From positions 1-37,803 of the forward strand of contig CAMCMD010000013.1 of assembly GCA_945875975.1 (NCBI GenBank): DNA of 37,803 bases, read 5' to 3'. Below, one piece after another: positions 15,682-24,547 of this stretch. This stretch comes from Rickettsia typhi. GTDB lineage: Bacteria > Pseudomonadota > Alphaproteobacteria > Rickettsiales > Rickettsiaceae. The translations under genes and the position numbers were made by a program. Under the pieces are notes generated by a model that saw only the letters and a program-made list of their open reading frames with translations, was not told the origin of the DNA and did no database searches. Positions within the stretch are counted from its first letter, which is position 1. The number at the start of each line of letters is the position of its first letter.

Positions 15682-17076
15682 ATGACCATGCAACTAATCG
15701 AATTTTCTTACCTTGTTTCAGCTATATGCTTCATTTTTGCTTTGAGAGGTTTATCTTCACCAAAATCTGCAAGAATAGGGAGTTATATCGGTATGATAGG
15801 TATGGCTATAGCACTTATAGCAACCTTTAATTTACCTGCCTTTGCTCAAAAAACAGCTCTCATTATTACTATAGTTTTAGGTGGGGGAGTCGGTGGAGTG
15901 ATAGCCAAGAGAATACCAATGACTGCTATGCCACAGCTTGTTGCTGGCTTTCATTCATTGGTAGGTTTAGCAGCCGTATTAGTAGCATTTGGTGCTTTAA
16001 TTTCACCAGAGAATTTTGGTATTGGCGAAAAAGGAGGGATTCCCGTCGGAGCACTGATAGAGATGTCCTTGGGTGCTGCTATTGGCGCTCTGACATTTAG
16101 TGGGTCATTAGTTGCTTTTGGAAAGTTGCAAGGATTAATTGGTGCTAGACCGATGAAATTCACTGGTCAGCAGTATGTATGTCTTCTGCTTAGTGTAATG
16201 CTACTCGTGTTGATATACTATTTTGCTAAGTATCAAAGTTTATATATTTTTACGTTGCTAGTGCTAGTCTCTTTAATTGTTGGTATGTTGCTTATTGTCC
16301 CGATTGGTGGAGCAGATATGCCTGTTGTGGTGTCAATGCTTAACTCATACTCTGGGTGGGCTGCAGCAGGTATTGGTTTTACATTGGGTAATAGTTTGCT
16401 CATTATTACAGGAGCTCTTGTTGGCGCAAGTGGTGCTATTTTGAGCTATATCATGTGTAGGGCTATGAATAGGTCTCTATTTAATGTAATTTTTGGTGCT
16501 TTCATGAAGCAAAAAGAGTCTGGTTTAGCACAAAATGAGGATGACAGAGTTGCAAAAATTAGCAATGCTGAAGACGCCGCTTTTATGCTAGAGAGGGCTG
16601 AATCGGTAATAATTGTTCCTGGCTACGGTATGGCAGTTGCTCAGTCTCAGCATGCAATAAAGGAATTAACAGAGATCCTGAAAAAGGCTGGAGTAAGGGT
16701 AAGATTTGCTATTCATCCAGTGGCTGGCCGGATGCCTGGCCATATGAATATTCTTTTAGCTGAAGCTAATATTGATTATGAAGATGTTCATGAGCTTGAA
16801 GAAATAAATGGTGATTTTAATTCAACAGATGTCACGCTTGTAATAGGCGCCAATGACGTTACTAACCCTGCAGCTAAATCGGACAAGGATAGTCCTATTT
16901 ACGGTATGCCAGTGCTTGATGTTGGTTTATCCAAAACTGTTCTATTTATAAAAAGATCAATGTCTTCTGGCTATGCTGGAATTCAGAATGAATTATTTTT
17001 TCAAGACAATACACTCATGCTTTTTGGTGATGCCAAGAAAGTGGTTGAAGATATTGTTAAAGCTCTGGGGCAGTGA
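15682..17076 (+). CDS. pntB: NAD(P) transhydrogenase subunit beta
   Basis: Membrane domain (about nine helices, residues 1-260) plus NADP-binding domain III. The 464 residues match the family exactly. The NADP-binding motif GYGMAVAQ starts at residue 314, followed by HPVAGRMPGHMNILLAEA and GANDVTNPAAKSDKDSPIYG, the conserved contact loop and nucleotide-binding segments. It completes an operon with pntAA and pntAB. The enzyme uses the proton gradient to make NADPH, important in a bacterium with little sugar metabolism. Confidence 0.96.
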   Translation: MTMQLIEFSYLVSAICFIFALRGLSSPKSARIGSYIGMIGMAIALIATFNLPAFAQKTALIITIVLGGGVGGVIAKRIPMTAMPQLVAGFHSLVGLAAVLVAFGALISPENFGIGEKGGIPVGALIEMSLGAAIGALTFSGSLVAFGKLQGLIGARPMKFTGQQYVCLLLSVMLLVLIYYFAKYQSLYIFTLLVLVSLIVGMLLIVPIGGADMPVVVSMLNSYSGWAAAGIGFTLGNSLLIITGALVGASGAILSYIMCRAMNRSLFNVIFGAFMKQKESGLAQNEDDRVAKISNAEDAAFMLERAESVIIVPGYGMAVAQSQHAIKELTEILKKAGVRVRFAIHPVAGRMPGHMNILLAEANIDYEDVHELEEINGDFNSTDVTLVIGANDVTNPAAKSDKDSPIYGMPVLDVGLSKTVLFIKRSMSSGYAGIQNELFFQDNTLMLFGDAKKVVEDIVKALGQ

Positions 17077-17405
17077 TGCCAATTTGTTTAAAATAAGTCG
17101 GAGGTAGAATAGTTAAAATAATAAAATTTTGCAGTCTTACTTGGCAAGCTTAAACCATTTGGACGTGGCGTATTTATTGCAAGCCAGGAATTACATCTTC
17201 CTAAATTATTTTAAAAAGCTGTTTTTTTGCCTCTTCTTGTTCAAACGATTAGGGTTTCGGGTCGACTTGCTGAATTGGTTGTCATAGGTTCAGCTTCATG
17301 TTTCTCTAATACTAGAATAGGTAAAGCTCTTTCTCATGCTTGGAAGTTTTATCGTAATTAAATGTTTAAAATAGTTAGCGTCCTAAGCTTAATTGTGGAA
17401 ATAGA
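17077..17405. other. Intergenic region with a degraded gene
   Basis: No intact gene lies between pntB and the UPF0114 gene. The stretch holds a coding relic at 17125-17361 and no clear terminator for the pnt operon. Confidence 0.5.
17125..17361 (+). pseudogene. Degraded unidentified gene
   Basis: One frame reads protein-like sequence for 78 codons with a single internal TAA at 17212. It runs from NFAVLLGKLKPFGRGVFIAS to the TAA, then KAVFLPLLVQTIRVSGRLAE and the end SHAWKFYRN before TAA at 17361. Codon use resembles neighbours, and the piece after the stop is mildly hydrophobic. There is no start codon or ribosome site. I do not recognise the family; a membrane transporter C-terminus is a guess. 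Confidence 0.4.
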
Positions 17406-17927
17406 TTACTTCTTTTTCATAACTTTTGTGCCTGCGGCAATACGATCCATAAGTGCTAGCAAAACACCAGAAACTACAAAAGAAATGTGAATAACAAGCA
17501 TCCATTTAATTTGGCTCTCTGAGGTTTTATGTACATCCATAAAAACTTTTAGTAGATGAATTCCAGAAATGGCAACAATAGAGGCAATAAGTTTTAGTTT
17601 TAATGTTGAGAAATCAACAGACCCATGCCACTCTGGTTGATCCTTGTGGTCATTAAAGTCTATTTTCGAAACAAAATTTTCATAACCTGAGAAAATAACA
17701 ATCAACAGTAAATTGCCTGCAAGAGATAGATCTATCAATGAAAGGATCCCTAGTACGGCTTCATTTTGTGTAATAACTGGGATACTAGTAATAAAATGCC
17801 ATAACTCTTGCATGAAACTAAACAATAGCACTACCAGTGCACCAATAAGGCCTATATAAAAAGGAGCCATTAACCAGCGGCTAGCAAATAAACCCTTTTC
17901 TATAATTTTTTCTATTGGTCGGGACAT
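17406..17927 (-). CDS. UPF0114 (YqhA / TIGR00645) family membrane protein
   Basis: Small inner-membrane protein of the UPF0114 family, function unknown. I place the start at the ATG at 17927 (MSRPIEKIIEKGLFASRWLM), 6 bases after AAGGTG; an in-frame GTG at 17936 would add three residues. Four hydrophobic helices are seen: about 21-42, 60-80, 108-127 and 138-158. The conserved signature is FASRWLMAPFYIGL and LLIVIFSGYENFVS. The 173-residue length is typical. It has its own probable promoter upstream and no linked partner. Confidence 0.85.
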   Translation of the reverse strand: MSRPIEKIIEKGLFASRWLMAPFYIGLIGALVVLLFSFMQELWHFITSIPVITQNEAVLGILSLIDLSLAGNLLLIVIFSGYENFVSKIDFNDHKDQPEWHGSVDFSTLKLKLIASIVAISGIHLLKVFMDVHKTSESQIKWMLVIHISFVVSGVLLALMDRIAAGTKVMKKK

Positions 17928-17950
17928 ATATTTCACCTTAAATGAACATA

Positions 17951-17979
17951 AGTCTAGACTATAACTAAATTTTCTTCAA
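17951..17979 (-). promoter_or_regulatory. Probable promoter of the UPF0114 gene
   Basis: Minus-strand TTGAAG (17974-17979) and TAGACT (17951-17956) with a 17-base spacer. Transcription would start near 17944, about 17 bases before the ATG. Confidence 0.45.
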
Positions 17980-17993
17980 AAAACAATACAGTC

Positions 17994-19463
17994 CTATTTA
18001 CTCCGCTTTGGAAAAAGATCTTTAAATTGCAAAGGTCTAGTCACATCTTCAACTTTCTTATAATTACGACGCTTAGTATTGAGCTTGTATATAACAATTG
18101 GCACTACAAAACTGAGGACTCCAATCACAAATGCGATTTTATAGGTATAGTGGTCATTTAACAACAGGAACACTAAACATGCTAGCATTAGAATGATAGC
18201 AGCAATGGCAGTATAAGGAGAATACGGCGTTTTAAAATTTAAATGACTAGTTGTATAACCCGCCTTGAATAAACGTCTACGGAAATTAATCTGTGCCCAA
18301 CAAATAGATATCCATGCCATTAAACCAGTAAATCCAGAAACTAGTAAAAGCGAAATATAAATTACTGATTGTCCAAAAAAGTAACCAAAAGCAAGTACTG
18401 ACCAAATGGCGAGTAGGGTAACAACTACAGCGTTTTGAGGGACTGCATTATGATTAAGCAAAGCAAGTTTTTGTGGAGCCATACCACCACGAGCTAAAGC
18501 GTTTAGTGCTCGTACAATACCGTATAATCCTGAATTTGAGCAAGAAATAGCTGCAGTAAGAGTTACAAAGCTCGTAACTACTCCAGCCCAATGTAGACCA
18601 TAATAATTTAATGCATCAGCAAATACTGGATTATCTAAATTAGCTTTGCTCCATGGGAATATGAGTACTAAACAAAATACAGGAATGATATAGATAAAGA
18701 GAATTCTCAAAGTAACATTTCGGATAGCATGCGGTATCATTTTAGCAGGATTAACAGACTCGCCAGCTGCAAGTCCTATAATCTCGGATCCTTGATAATT
18801 TACTAGCAATAAAATCATTGCGGTTAACAGAGCCGGGATACCGTTAGGAAATAAACCACCTTGGTCAAAAATAAATTTTCCACCAATAATTTCAGCTGGT
18901 TGGTCGCCGTGTATAAAGCCGAAGAAGATCAGTATTGCTATTATCACAAATGCTACAAGAGCAATGATTTTAACTAGTGACAGCCAAAATTCAATTTCAC
19001 CGAACATCCCTACTTTCGTTATATTTACATATGTAATGAAAAGACCAAAAAGGACCGCCCAAGCATGGCCATTAATTCCAGTAAAATATTCCATTATAAT
19101 TCCGCCAGCAATACATTCTGCTGGAATATAGGCAATCCAACTGATCCAGTAAGACCAGCCAACCCCACAAGCTACGGATGGGGAAATGAAATCAGATGTA
19201 TAAGTAACAAATGATCCAGATATAGGGATAGCTACAGCTAATTCTCCCATACAGAGCATAGTAAGAAAAACTATCAAGCCCCCAAAAATATATGCAATAC
19301 AAACAGATGGACCAACTTGGTTAATTATTTCACCAGTTCCAAGAAAATATCCTGACCCGATTATTCCTCCTAGTGTAATCAATTGAACATGGCGATCTTT
19401 TAGATTACGCTTATATCCCCCGTCCTTAACCGGTTTAGTGCTTTTGTGTTTATGCTCAATCAT
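17994..19463 (-). CDS. Amino acid permease, APC superfamily AAT family (ProY/LysP-like)
   Basis: Twelve-helix amino acid:proton symporter of 489 residues. The N-terminus has the AAT-family signature YKRNLKDRHVQLITLGGIIG then GSGYFLGTGEIINQVGPS. This unwound helix 1 binds the substrate carboxylate through the GSG motif. The second signature, GELAVAIPISGSFVTYTSDF, follows. Substrate cannot be fixed from sequence: proline, lysine or aromatic amino acids are possible, and Rickettsia homologues are usually labelled proline-specific. The gene has its own strong promoter. It is one of three amino acid importers in this window. Confidence 0.85.
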   Translation of the reverse strand: MIEHKHKSTKPVKDGGYKRNLKDRHVQLITLGGIIGSGYFLGTGEIINQVGPSVCIAYIFGGLIVFLTMLCMGELAVAIPISGSFVTYTSDFISPSVACGVGWSYWISWIAYIPAECIAGGIIMEYFTGINGHAWAVLFGLFITYVNITKVGMFGEIEFWLSLVKIIALVAFVIIAILIFFGFIHGDQPAEIIGGKFIFDQGGLFPNGIPALLTAMILLLVNYQGSEIIGLAAGESVNPAKMIPHAIRNVTLRILFIYIIPVFCLVLIFPWSKANLDNPVFADALNYYGLHWAGVVTSFVTLTAAISCSNSGLYGIVRALNALARGGMAPQKLALLNHNAVPQNAVVVTLLAIWSVLAFGYFFGQSVIYISLLLVSGFTGLMAWISICWAQINFRRRLFKAGYTTSHLNFKTPYSPYTAIAAIILMLACLVFLLLNDHYTYKIAFVIGVLSFVVPIVIYKLNTKRRNYKKVEDVTRPLQFKDLFPKRSK

Positions 19464-19502
19464 TAACTATTATGTCTCGTAAAAAATAAACAATGGAGTA
19501 AC

Positions 19503-19531
19503 TGTATAATCCTTTATAATAATTAATTCAA
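19503..19531 (-). promoter_or_regulatory. Promoter of the AAT permease gene
   Basis: Minus-strand TTGAAT (19526-19531) and TATACA (19503-19508) with a 17-base spacer, placing the start near 19496 and giving a leader of about 33 nt. Confidence 0.6.
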
Positions 19532-19661
19532 GTATTATTTTTCTGAATTTAACACAAATATTCTCTATTTTAAAATCACATTGTCAGGTGAGAGACAAAT
19601 TTTTTTTTTGGCAGTGATTTAGCATCATTTTTGTACGATACAACTTAGAAAATTATTGAAG

Positions 19662-20789
19662 CTATAATATTAACATTATCGCTGTAATGCCGTAAAAGCT
19701 AAACATTTTGAGCTTATGGAATCGTTTTGTGCAAATTGATATTATAGTTAGTGCAATTAATCCTGGATATGAAACATCAAGCAATGGACCTACAATAGAA
19801 GCAATACCATCGAAATCAAGTAAAGATACGGCGAAAGATGCTATGGTGGTTATAAGTAATACTATAGGAAAACGCTTGTCACCAATAAAACTAAATGAAC
19901 ATAAATATTTGGCATAGATGCTATTAAGCGCAACAGCTGTAGTCAAACATGAAAAAATTATAATAATTGTAATTACTAGAGCTCCATTATGTCCTAAAAG
20001 ATGATTTGCTATTGCAGGAAGTACTAGCTCACCTGGGAGATCATGAGCGAAGCTTTTGTAATGAGAGCCTAGATACACAAAACCTAAATATATTATGCTA
20101 AGTAGAATAGCACCAAAAATACTTGGGCCAAGTGCAGCTTTAATAATGGATCTATTATCTTTTTCAGGGAATAAAGCCTCAATTTGTTTAAAAATCAAAC
20201 TTGCGAAGAAAAATGATGCAAATAAATCCATTGTAGCATATCCACGAAAAAATCCGTCAACGAAGTTATTAGAAAACACTTCATTATTTACTGTAAGTTT
20301 TTCTCCTTGATAGAAACCAATAATAATTAGTCCTACTAAAAAAAGCAGTAATATTGGGGTCAGGACTTTGCCTAATATAGCAAACATTAGTTTGTCGTTT
20401 AAACAAATCATGTAGCACGTAACACAAAAAATAATACTAAAAACCAAGAGAGAAATATCATTATATAAGAACTCTAACCCACCATGCGCAACAGTGATGC
20501 ATCTTGGTATTACGCCAAATGCACCAAGCAGAGAAAGTGTAAAAAGGGGGATGGCGTATTGAGCTATTGTGCCGCCTTGTGCAAAAAATTTATTATAACT
20601 TCCTTGGTAAAGCTTAATTACAAAGAGTCCAAGGAAAGGTAATATGATCCCCGTTAGGAAAAAGCCCCAAAAACCTGCAATCCAATTGTCAGAGTTACTA
20701 ACTCCAACCATGATAGGAAAAACTAAATTTCCAGAACCAAAAAACATTGAAAAAATTGAAAATCCGTATAAAAAAACATGTCGATTCAT
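19662..20789 (-). CDS. brnQ: Branched-chain amino acid:cation symporter, BrnQ/LIVCS family
   Basis: Inner-membrane importer of leucine, isoleucine and valine coupled to sodium or protons. The start MNRHVFLYGFSIFSMFFGSG then NLVFPIMVG is the LIVCS signature. About eleven hydrophobic helices follow, with FRGYATMDLFASFFFASLI as the second conserved block. At 375 residues it is somewhat shorter than the roughly 430 of enterobacterial BrnQ, and the C-terminus ends abruptly (ITAIMLIL), so a terminal helix may be missing. Upstream, TTGCAC and TATAAG at 16-base spacing could be a promoter. Confidence 0.88.
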   Translation of the reverse strand: MNRHVFLYGFSIFSMFFGSGNLVFPIMVGVSNSDNWIAGFWGFFLTGIILPFLGLFVIKLYQGSYNKFFAQGGTIAQYAIPLFTLSLLGAFGVIPRCITVAHGGLEFLYNDISLLVFSIIFCVTCYMICLNDKLMFAILGKVLTPILLLFLVGLIIIGFYQGEKLTVNNEVFSNNFVDGFFRGYATMDLFASFFFASLIFKQIEALFPEKDNRSIIKAALGPSIFGAILLSIIYLGFVYLGSHYKSFAHDLPGELVLPAIANHLLGHNGALVITIIIIFSCLTTAVALNSIYAKYLCSFSFIGDKRFPIVLLITTIASFAVSLLDFDGIASIVGPLLDVSYPGLIALTIISICTKRFHKLKMFSFYGITAIMLIL

Positions 20790-20873
20790 AGCAAATATTC
20801 TTGTAAATTAACTCATGACTCTTGAATAAAGAGACTTATAAAAAATAATATGTGAAGTGCAAAGCAAGGATGT

Positions 20874-20893
20874 TTGTGGCTAGCCAGCCACAA
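20874..20893. other. Perfect hairpin between rpsD and brnQ
   Basis: An 8-bp stem (ttgtggct at 20874-20881, agccacaa at 20886-20893) with a 4-base loop; a second palindrome, acaactagttgt, follows near 20905-20916. No T run follows on either strand, so it is not a classic terminator. It could be an RNA processing or stability element, or an operator for brnQ. Confidence 0.4.
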
Positions 20894-20978
20894 CGACAAA
20901 AAGGACAACTAGTTGTTGTTTTAAAATAAATGATTTAAAATTTTCTAACATCATTAAAGGTAACCTACAAAACAATAA

Positions 20979-21007
20979 ATGGGAGAAACTAAAGCAGCTC
21001 CTCCCAT
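20979..21007 (-). terminator. Possible terminator of rpsD
   Basis: Inverted repeat atgggag (20979-20985) and ctcccat (21001-21007), just past the rpsD stop codon. On the minus strand it is followed by tattgtt, a weak U tract only. Confidence 0.4.
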
Positions 21008-21016
21008 GATTTAGTA

Positions 21017-21634
21017 TTAGTGTGAATAATACTCAACAATTTTCCCAAAATTTGGTTCAAAGGGGTAAGGAATATCTGAGATCATAGGAATCCTCATAAC
21101 TTCTCCCGACATTTTTCCTGGATCAACTGAAAGATATTCTGGCACCGTTCTTTCTTGTTTTTGTGCAGTTTCAATAAATGTTGGTATTTGTTTAGAGCGA
21201 TCTTTAAGCTCGATTTTATCGCCTACATTAAGCCTTTGGCTAGGTATATTAACCTTCTTACCATTAAGTCTTATGTGATTATGAGATACTAATTGACGGG
21301 CTGCAAAGATACTAGGGGCTAAATTCATTCTGTAGACAATCATATCAAGTCTTTGCTCAAGAAGGCCAGCAAAATTTTCTGCTGTATTACCTTTCATCTT
21401 AGCGGCTAGTTTAAAAGTGTTACTGAATTGCTTTTCTGTTACTCTACCATAGTGAGCTTTCAGAATTTGCTTAGCGTGCAAATGTAAGCCATAATCAGAC
21501 GTTTTTACTCTACCAGTTGGGCCATGTTGCCCAGGGCGATAATTTTTAGTATGGAAAGGATCTTTACCATCTCCCCAGATGCTTGTGCCTAATCTTCTAC
21601 TAACTTTATATTTTGCTTTAATAATCTTTGTCAC
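21017..21634 (-). CDS. rpsD: 30S ribosomal protein S4 (uS4)
   Basis: Primary 16S rRNA-binding protein that nucleates assembly of the 30S body and helps decoding accuracy. The 205 residues show the S4 N-terminal domain ([23 protein letters not shown]) and the S4 RNA-binding domain ([40 protein letters not shown]). It ends with the usual [10 protein letters not shown]. The start is a GTG at 21634 with AAGGTG 7 bases upstream. It stands alone with its own strong promoter, as in many alphaproteobacteria, not in the alpha operon. Confidence 0.97.
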   Translation of the reverse strand: MTKIIKAKYKVSRRLGTSIWGDGKDPFHTKNYRPGQHGPTGRVKTSDYGLHLHAKQILKAHYGRVTEKQFSNTFKLAAKMKGNTAENFAGLLEQRLDMIVYRMNLAPSIFAARQLVSHNHIRLNGKKVNIPSQRLNVGDKIELKDRSKQIPTFIETAQKQERTVPEYLSVDPGKMSGEVMRIPMISDIPYPFEPNFGKIVEYYSH

Positions 21635-21676
21635 TTAACTACACCTTATTACAAGTTTAAGACTCTTCGAGTGGGC

Positions 21677-21705
21677 AGTATATAAATAGTTTGTTCAAAA
21701 GTCAA
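21677..21705 (-). promoter_or_regulatory. Promoter of rpsD
   Basis: Minus-strand TTGACT (21700-21705) and TATACT (21677-21682) with a 17-base spacer, close to consensus. The start would be near 21670, giving a leader of about 36 nt. Confidence 0.65.
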
Positions 21706-21732
21706 ACTCATTTTTATACATATGTGGCATTG

Positions 21733-22446
21733 CTATTTTTTTATATTTAGCCGATTTAGAACCTCTTGATAAGCAGGGATTACCCTATCAGGAGTCTCGT
21801 GAGCAACTTCATAGCATAGTTTTTCGTTAGACTCCATATCCCATAATTTACAAGTGTCAGGCGATATTTCATCAACTAGCATTGACATAAAGTCATCGCC
21901 ATTAAAAACTCGGCCAAACTCTAGCTTTATATCTACCATGCGAATCTGTGCAGTAGCAAAAAGTCCAGCGAGAAAATCATGTATTCTTATAGCTTTATTC
22001 TTCATTTCTTTGAGCTCATACTTGCTCATCCATCCGAAGCTAATAATTTGAGACTCGTTAATGATAGGATAATTCAACTCCTTATTTTTGATTCTAAAGT
22101 CGATTATAGGAGATTCAAAAACAAAACCATCTTCCATACCAAAATCTGTCACATATCTACCGCATGCCAAGGTAGTTATATGTACTTGAATTGGATATAC
22201 ATCTACAAATTGAACTAACTGCTGACGCATATTAGTTTTTTCGATCAAGTGATTATCTATGCCAATCATATCAAGTTTTTGCATGATATATGCCGAAATG
22301 GTATTGTTTATTACTCCCTTTCCTGATATTTCAAGGGTCTCATCCTTGGACATTTTAAAAGTATCATCGAAAGACATGATAAGAGCATAATCTTCATCTG
22401 ATTGATAAAGAGTTTTTGTTGAGCCTTTGTATATTTTTTCTTTCAT
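21733..22446 (-). CDS. purC: SAICAR synthetase PurC
   Basis: Phosphoribosylaminoimidazole-succinocarboxamide synthase, which joins aspartate to CAIR with ATP in purine synthesis. The 237 residues cover the whole family: KIYKGSTKTLYQSDEDYALI at the ATP site, GKGVINNTISAYIMQKL, and the C-terminal signature LEFGRVFNGDDFMSMLVDEI then SPDTCKLWD. All expected residues seem present. No other purine-pathway gene is in the window. An isolated purC is known from Rickettsia, where the rest of the pathway is lost, which raises the question of what reaction it still serves. It begins 9 bp after exoD. Confidence 0.93.
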   Translation of the reverse strand: MKEKIYKGSTKTLYQSDEDYALIMSFDDTFKMSKDETLEISGKGVINNTISAYIMQKLDMIGIDNHLIEKTNMRQQLVQFVDVYPIQVHITTLACGRYVTDFGMEDGFVFESPIIDFRIKNKELNYPIINESQIISFGWMSKYELKEMKNKAIRIHDFLAGLFATAQIRMVDIKLEFGRVFNGDDFMSMLVDEISPDTCKLWDMESNEKLCYEVAHETPDRVIPAYQEVLNRLNIKK

Positions 22447-22455
22447 CGTTAGGAA

Positions 22456-23094
22456 TTAGAAAATAGAATGAAATATATATTTAATAGCGATCCAACTGGC
22501 CAGAATAGCGCTGATAGCCACAAGTAACCCAATTATTGTTATAAAGAATCCGACAATAATAACTATTCCATCTCGATTTAAAAGACCAAGCGCCATGATT
22601 GAAACGCCGAGAGCTGGAAGAGCATTAGTCAGTGGAATGGGTAGTGCTATAGAAAAACCTGCAATAATACTAATGAAGCCGATGAATTGTTCGCAATAAA
22701 CGGATTTAGCAAATGACAATCTAGGCTTAACATATTTTTCAACAGATATAAGTCTAGGGACCACTTTGTCACTGATAGCCTTTAAGGTAGAATTCTTAAG
22801 TTCATAGTTGCTAATTTTCTGAGGCAGGTTAACCTTTTTACTACCAATAAGCATTTGAATGGCTAATATGATAAGAGGAATTCCCATCACTGTAGTGAAT
22901 CCCGGAGGATAAGGTAAGGGAATTGCAACGGGCAAAGAAAAAAATATCATTGCAAGCAATATACCGTTTTCATGAAAATCTTCCATTAATTCAGAAATTT
23001 TAGTTTTACCGTCTACTTGCTTTTGGCCAATTTTTTCTAACGTCTCTGAAACTAGGGTAGTATCTAGTAATTTAGGTTGTTTTTGTTTAAACAT
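22456..23094 (-). CDS. ExoD-family membrane protein
   Basis: A 212-residue membrane protein of the ExoD family, first linked to exopolysaccharide in rhizobia, with unknown biochemical role. The N-terminal 40 residues are polar. Then come a Pro-rich hydrophobic block (MIFFSLPVAIPLPYPPGFTT) and VMGIPLIILAIQMLIGSKKV. A charged middle (about 87-125) and three more hydrophobic segments from about 133 follow, including the second Pro-rich motif FSIALPIPLTNALPALGVSI. The repeated LP-x-P motifs define the family. It directly precedes purC (9-bp gap) and is probably co-transcribed with it. Confidence 0.85.
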   Translation of the reverse strand: MFKQKQPKLLDTTLVSETLEKIGQKQVDGKTKISELMEDFHENGILLAMIFFSLPVAIPLPYPPGFTTVMGIPLIILAIQMLIGSKKVNLPQKISNYELKNSTLKAISDKVVPRLISVEKYVKPRLSFAKSVYCEQFIGFISIIAGFSIALPIPLTNALPALGVSIMALGLLNRDGIVIIVGFFITIIGLLVAISAILASWIAIKYIFHSIF

Positions 23095-23287
23095 AATTTT
23101 GATAAAATTTTACATTATATCGAATCCCATTTCAAAGAATCTAAACAACAGCAAATCTTAATAATTGAGCGCCTAAAATTTTATTATAAGATACGCAAGT
23201 TGAGTTCTGAAATTAACTACTTAGATTTGAAATGAGAAATAATACCATATACAGTATATTATAATATATTCTAAAGATACAACTAAT

Positions 23288-24547
23288 TTATGGAAAACCT
23301 CTGTTCATAAGTTTAGTAACTACATCAGGGGTGGGTGATCCAATAATTGATAAAGTGGGACGTGATGAGAATATTTTCTTAGCACTTTTTGTAAGGTCAC
23401 TTGTTTGAGTAGAGTTAATAATTCCCATTATCTCATTGGTAGAAAAATATTTGCCGAAAAGCGAAAAATTTTTACCAACTTCTTCTGACTTATATTCTGG
23501 TTTTTCTTCTGCCATATAGATATTTGATTCTATCTGGGACTTGGCTCGTACCAATTCTTCTGCTGAAATATTTGTGCATATTTTATCAGTTTCGTTGTTT
23601 ATATTGCTTAGTAAATTTTCAACATTATTATGATCAGTGGCGGCATAAACACTAAAAATGCCGCTATCGCTATAAGAGTTCATAAAGCTGCCAATAGTGT
23701 AAGCTAAACCAAGTTCTTCTCGTATTTTCTGAAACAACCTCGAAGATAGGCCGCCACCAAAAATTATTGACAAGATTTGTGCATGATAAAATGTTTCAAG
23801 ATTAGCGTAAGATACTCCTTCAAAACCTAGTGCAATAGTAGTTTGTTCTAAGTCTTTCTGTATAATTTCTGTGCCTCCTTGGTAGTTGGAGCTTTGGGCG
23901 TCTCTATATGTAGACTCCGAGAAAAGTGAAAATAATTCTTCCACTAGATGAACGGCATTGATGTGGTTAATTTTGCCCGCAATTGAGATCACAATATTAT
24001 TAGCATGGTAGTGCTTACTCATGTAGTTGGTAAACGTAGATTTGTCAAATTTAGCTATATTTTCTATGCTGCCAAGAATTGATCTACCAAGGGACTGATT
24101 TGGATATGCTAATGTGTAGAATTTTTCATACACTAAGTCATCTGGATTATCTTTAACCTCGGCTATTTCTTGAGAAATGACACTAAATTCTTTAGTGATT
24201 TCATCAGAATTAAATACAGAGTTTTGTAAAATATCAGCTAAAATAGTCATGGCTTGTTTGCCGTGCTGGCTTAAGACTTTTGCGTAATAAACTGTGTTTT
24301 CTCGGCTAGTATAGGCATTAAAGTGACCCCCAATGGTATCAAACTCTATAGCTATGTCTGTAGCTGTTCGATTTTTTGTACCTTTAAATGCCATATGCTC
24401 GAGAAAATGAGAAATTCCAGATTCTTCCTCTGATTCATACCGACTGCCTACTTTAACTATTACGTTGATTGTTATAGAATTCACATGTTCCATAGAGTAA
24501 GTGACAACGTTAATACCATTTGATGTTTTGCTTTGAAAAAAACTCAT
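23288..24547 (-). CDS. M16-family zinc metallopeptidase (MPP-like)
   Basis: Insulinase-type peptidase of 419 residues, close to the beta subunit of mitochondrial processing peptidase. The inverted zinc motif is HFLEH (H47, E50 as catalytic base, H51), and the third ligand is the Glu in SQEIAEVKDNPDDLVYEKF. The C-terminal M16 domain has FGGGLSSRLFQKIREELGLA and YTIGSF, the R/Y pair that shapes the substrate site. No signal peptide is seen, so it is probably cytoplasmic. It overlaps the glycosyltransferase gene by 4 bases. Its natural substrates in these bacteria are unknown. Confidence 0.92.
   Translation of the reverse strand: MSFFQSKTSNGINVVTYSMEHVNSITINVIVKVGSRYESEEESGISHFLEHMAFKGTKNRTATDIAIEFDTIGGHFNAYTSRENTVYYAKVLSQHGKQAMTILADILQNSVFNSDEITKEFSVISQEIAEVKDNPDDLVYEKFYTLAYPNQSLGRSILGSIENIAKFDKSTFTNYMSKHYHANNIVISIAGKINHINAVHLVEELFSLFSESTYRDAQSSNYQGGTEIIQKDLEQTTIALGFEGVSYANLETFYHAQILSIIFGGGLSSRLFQKIREELGLAYTIGSFMNSYSDSGIFSVYAATDHNNVENLLSNINNETDKICTNISAEELVRAKSQIESNIYMAEEKPEYKSEEVGKNFSLFGKYFSTNEIMGIINSTQTSDLTKSAKKIFSSRPTLSIIGSPTPDVVTKLMNRGFP

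Noticed and set aside
19581..19609. Hairpin-like sequence with a run of ten T residues
   Set aside because: The stem is only 5 bp and the T run is on the plus strand, while both neighbouring genes are on the minus strand.
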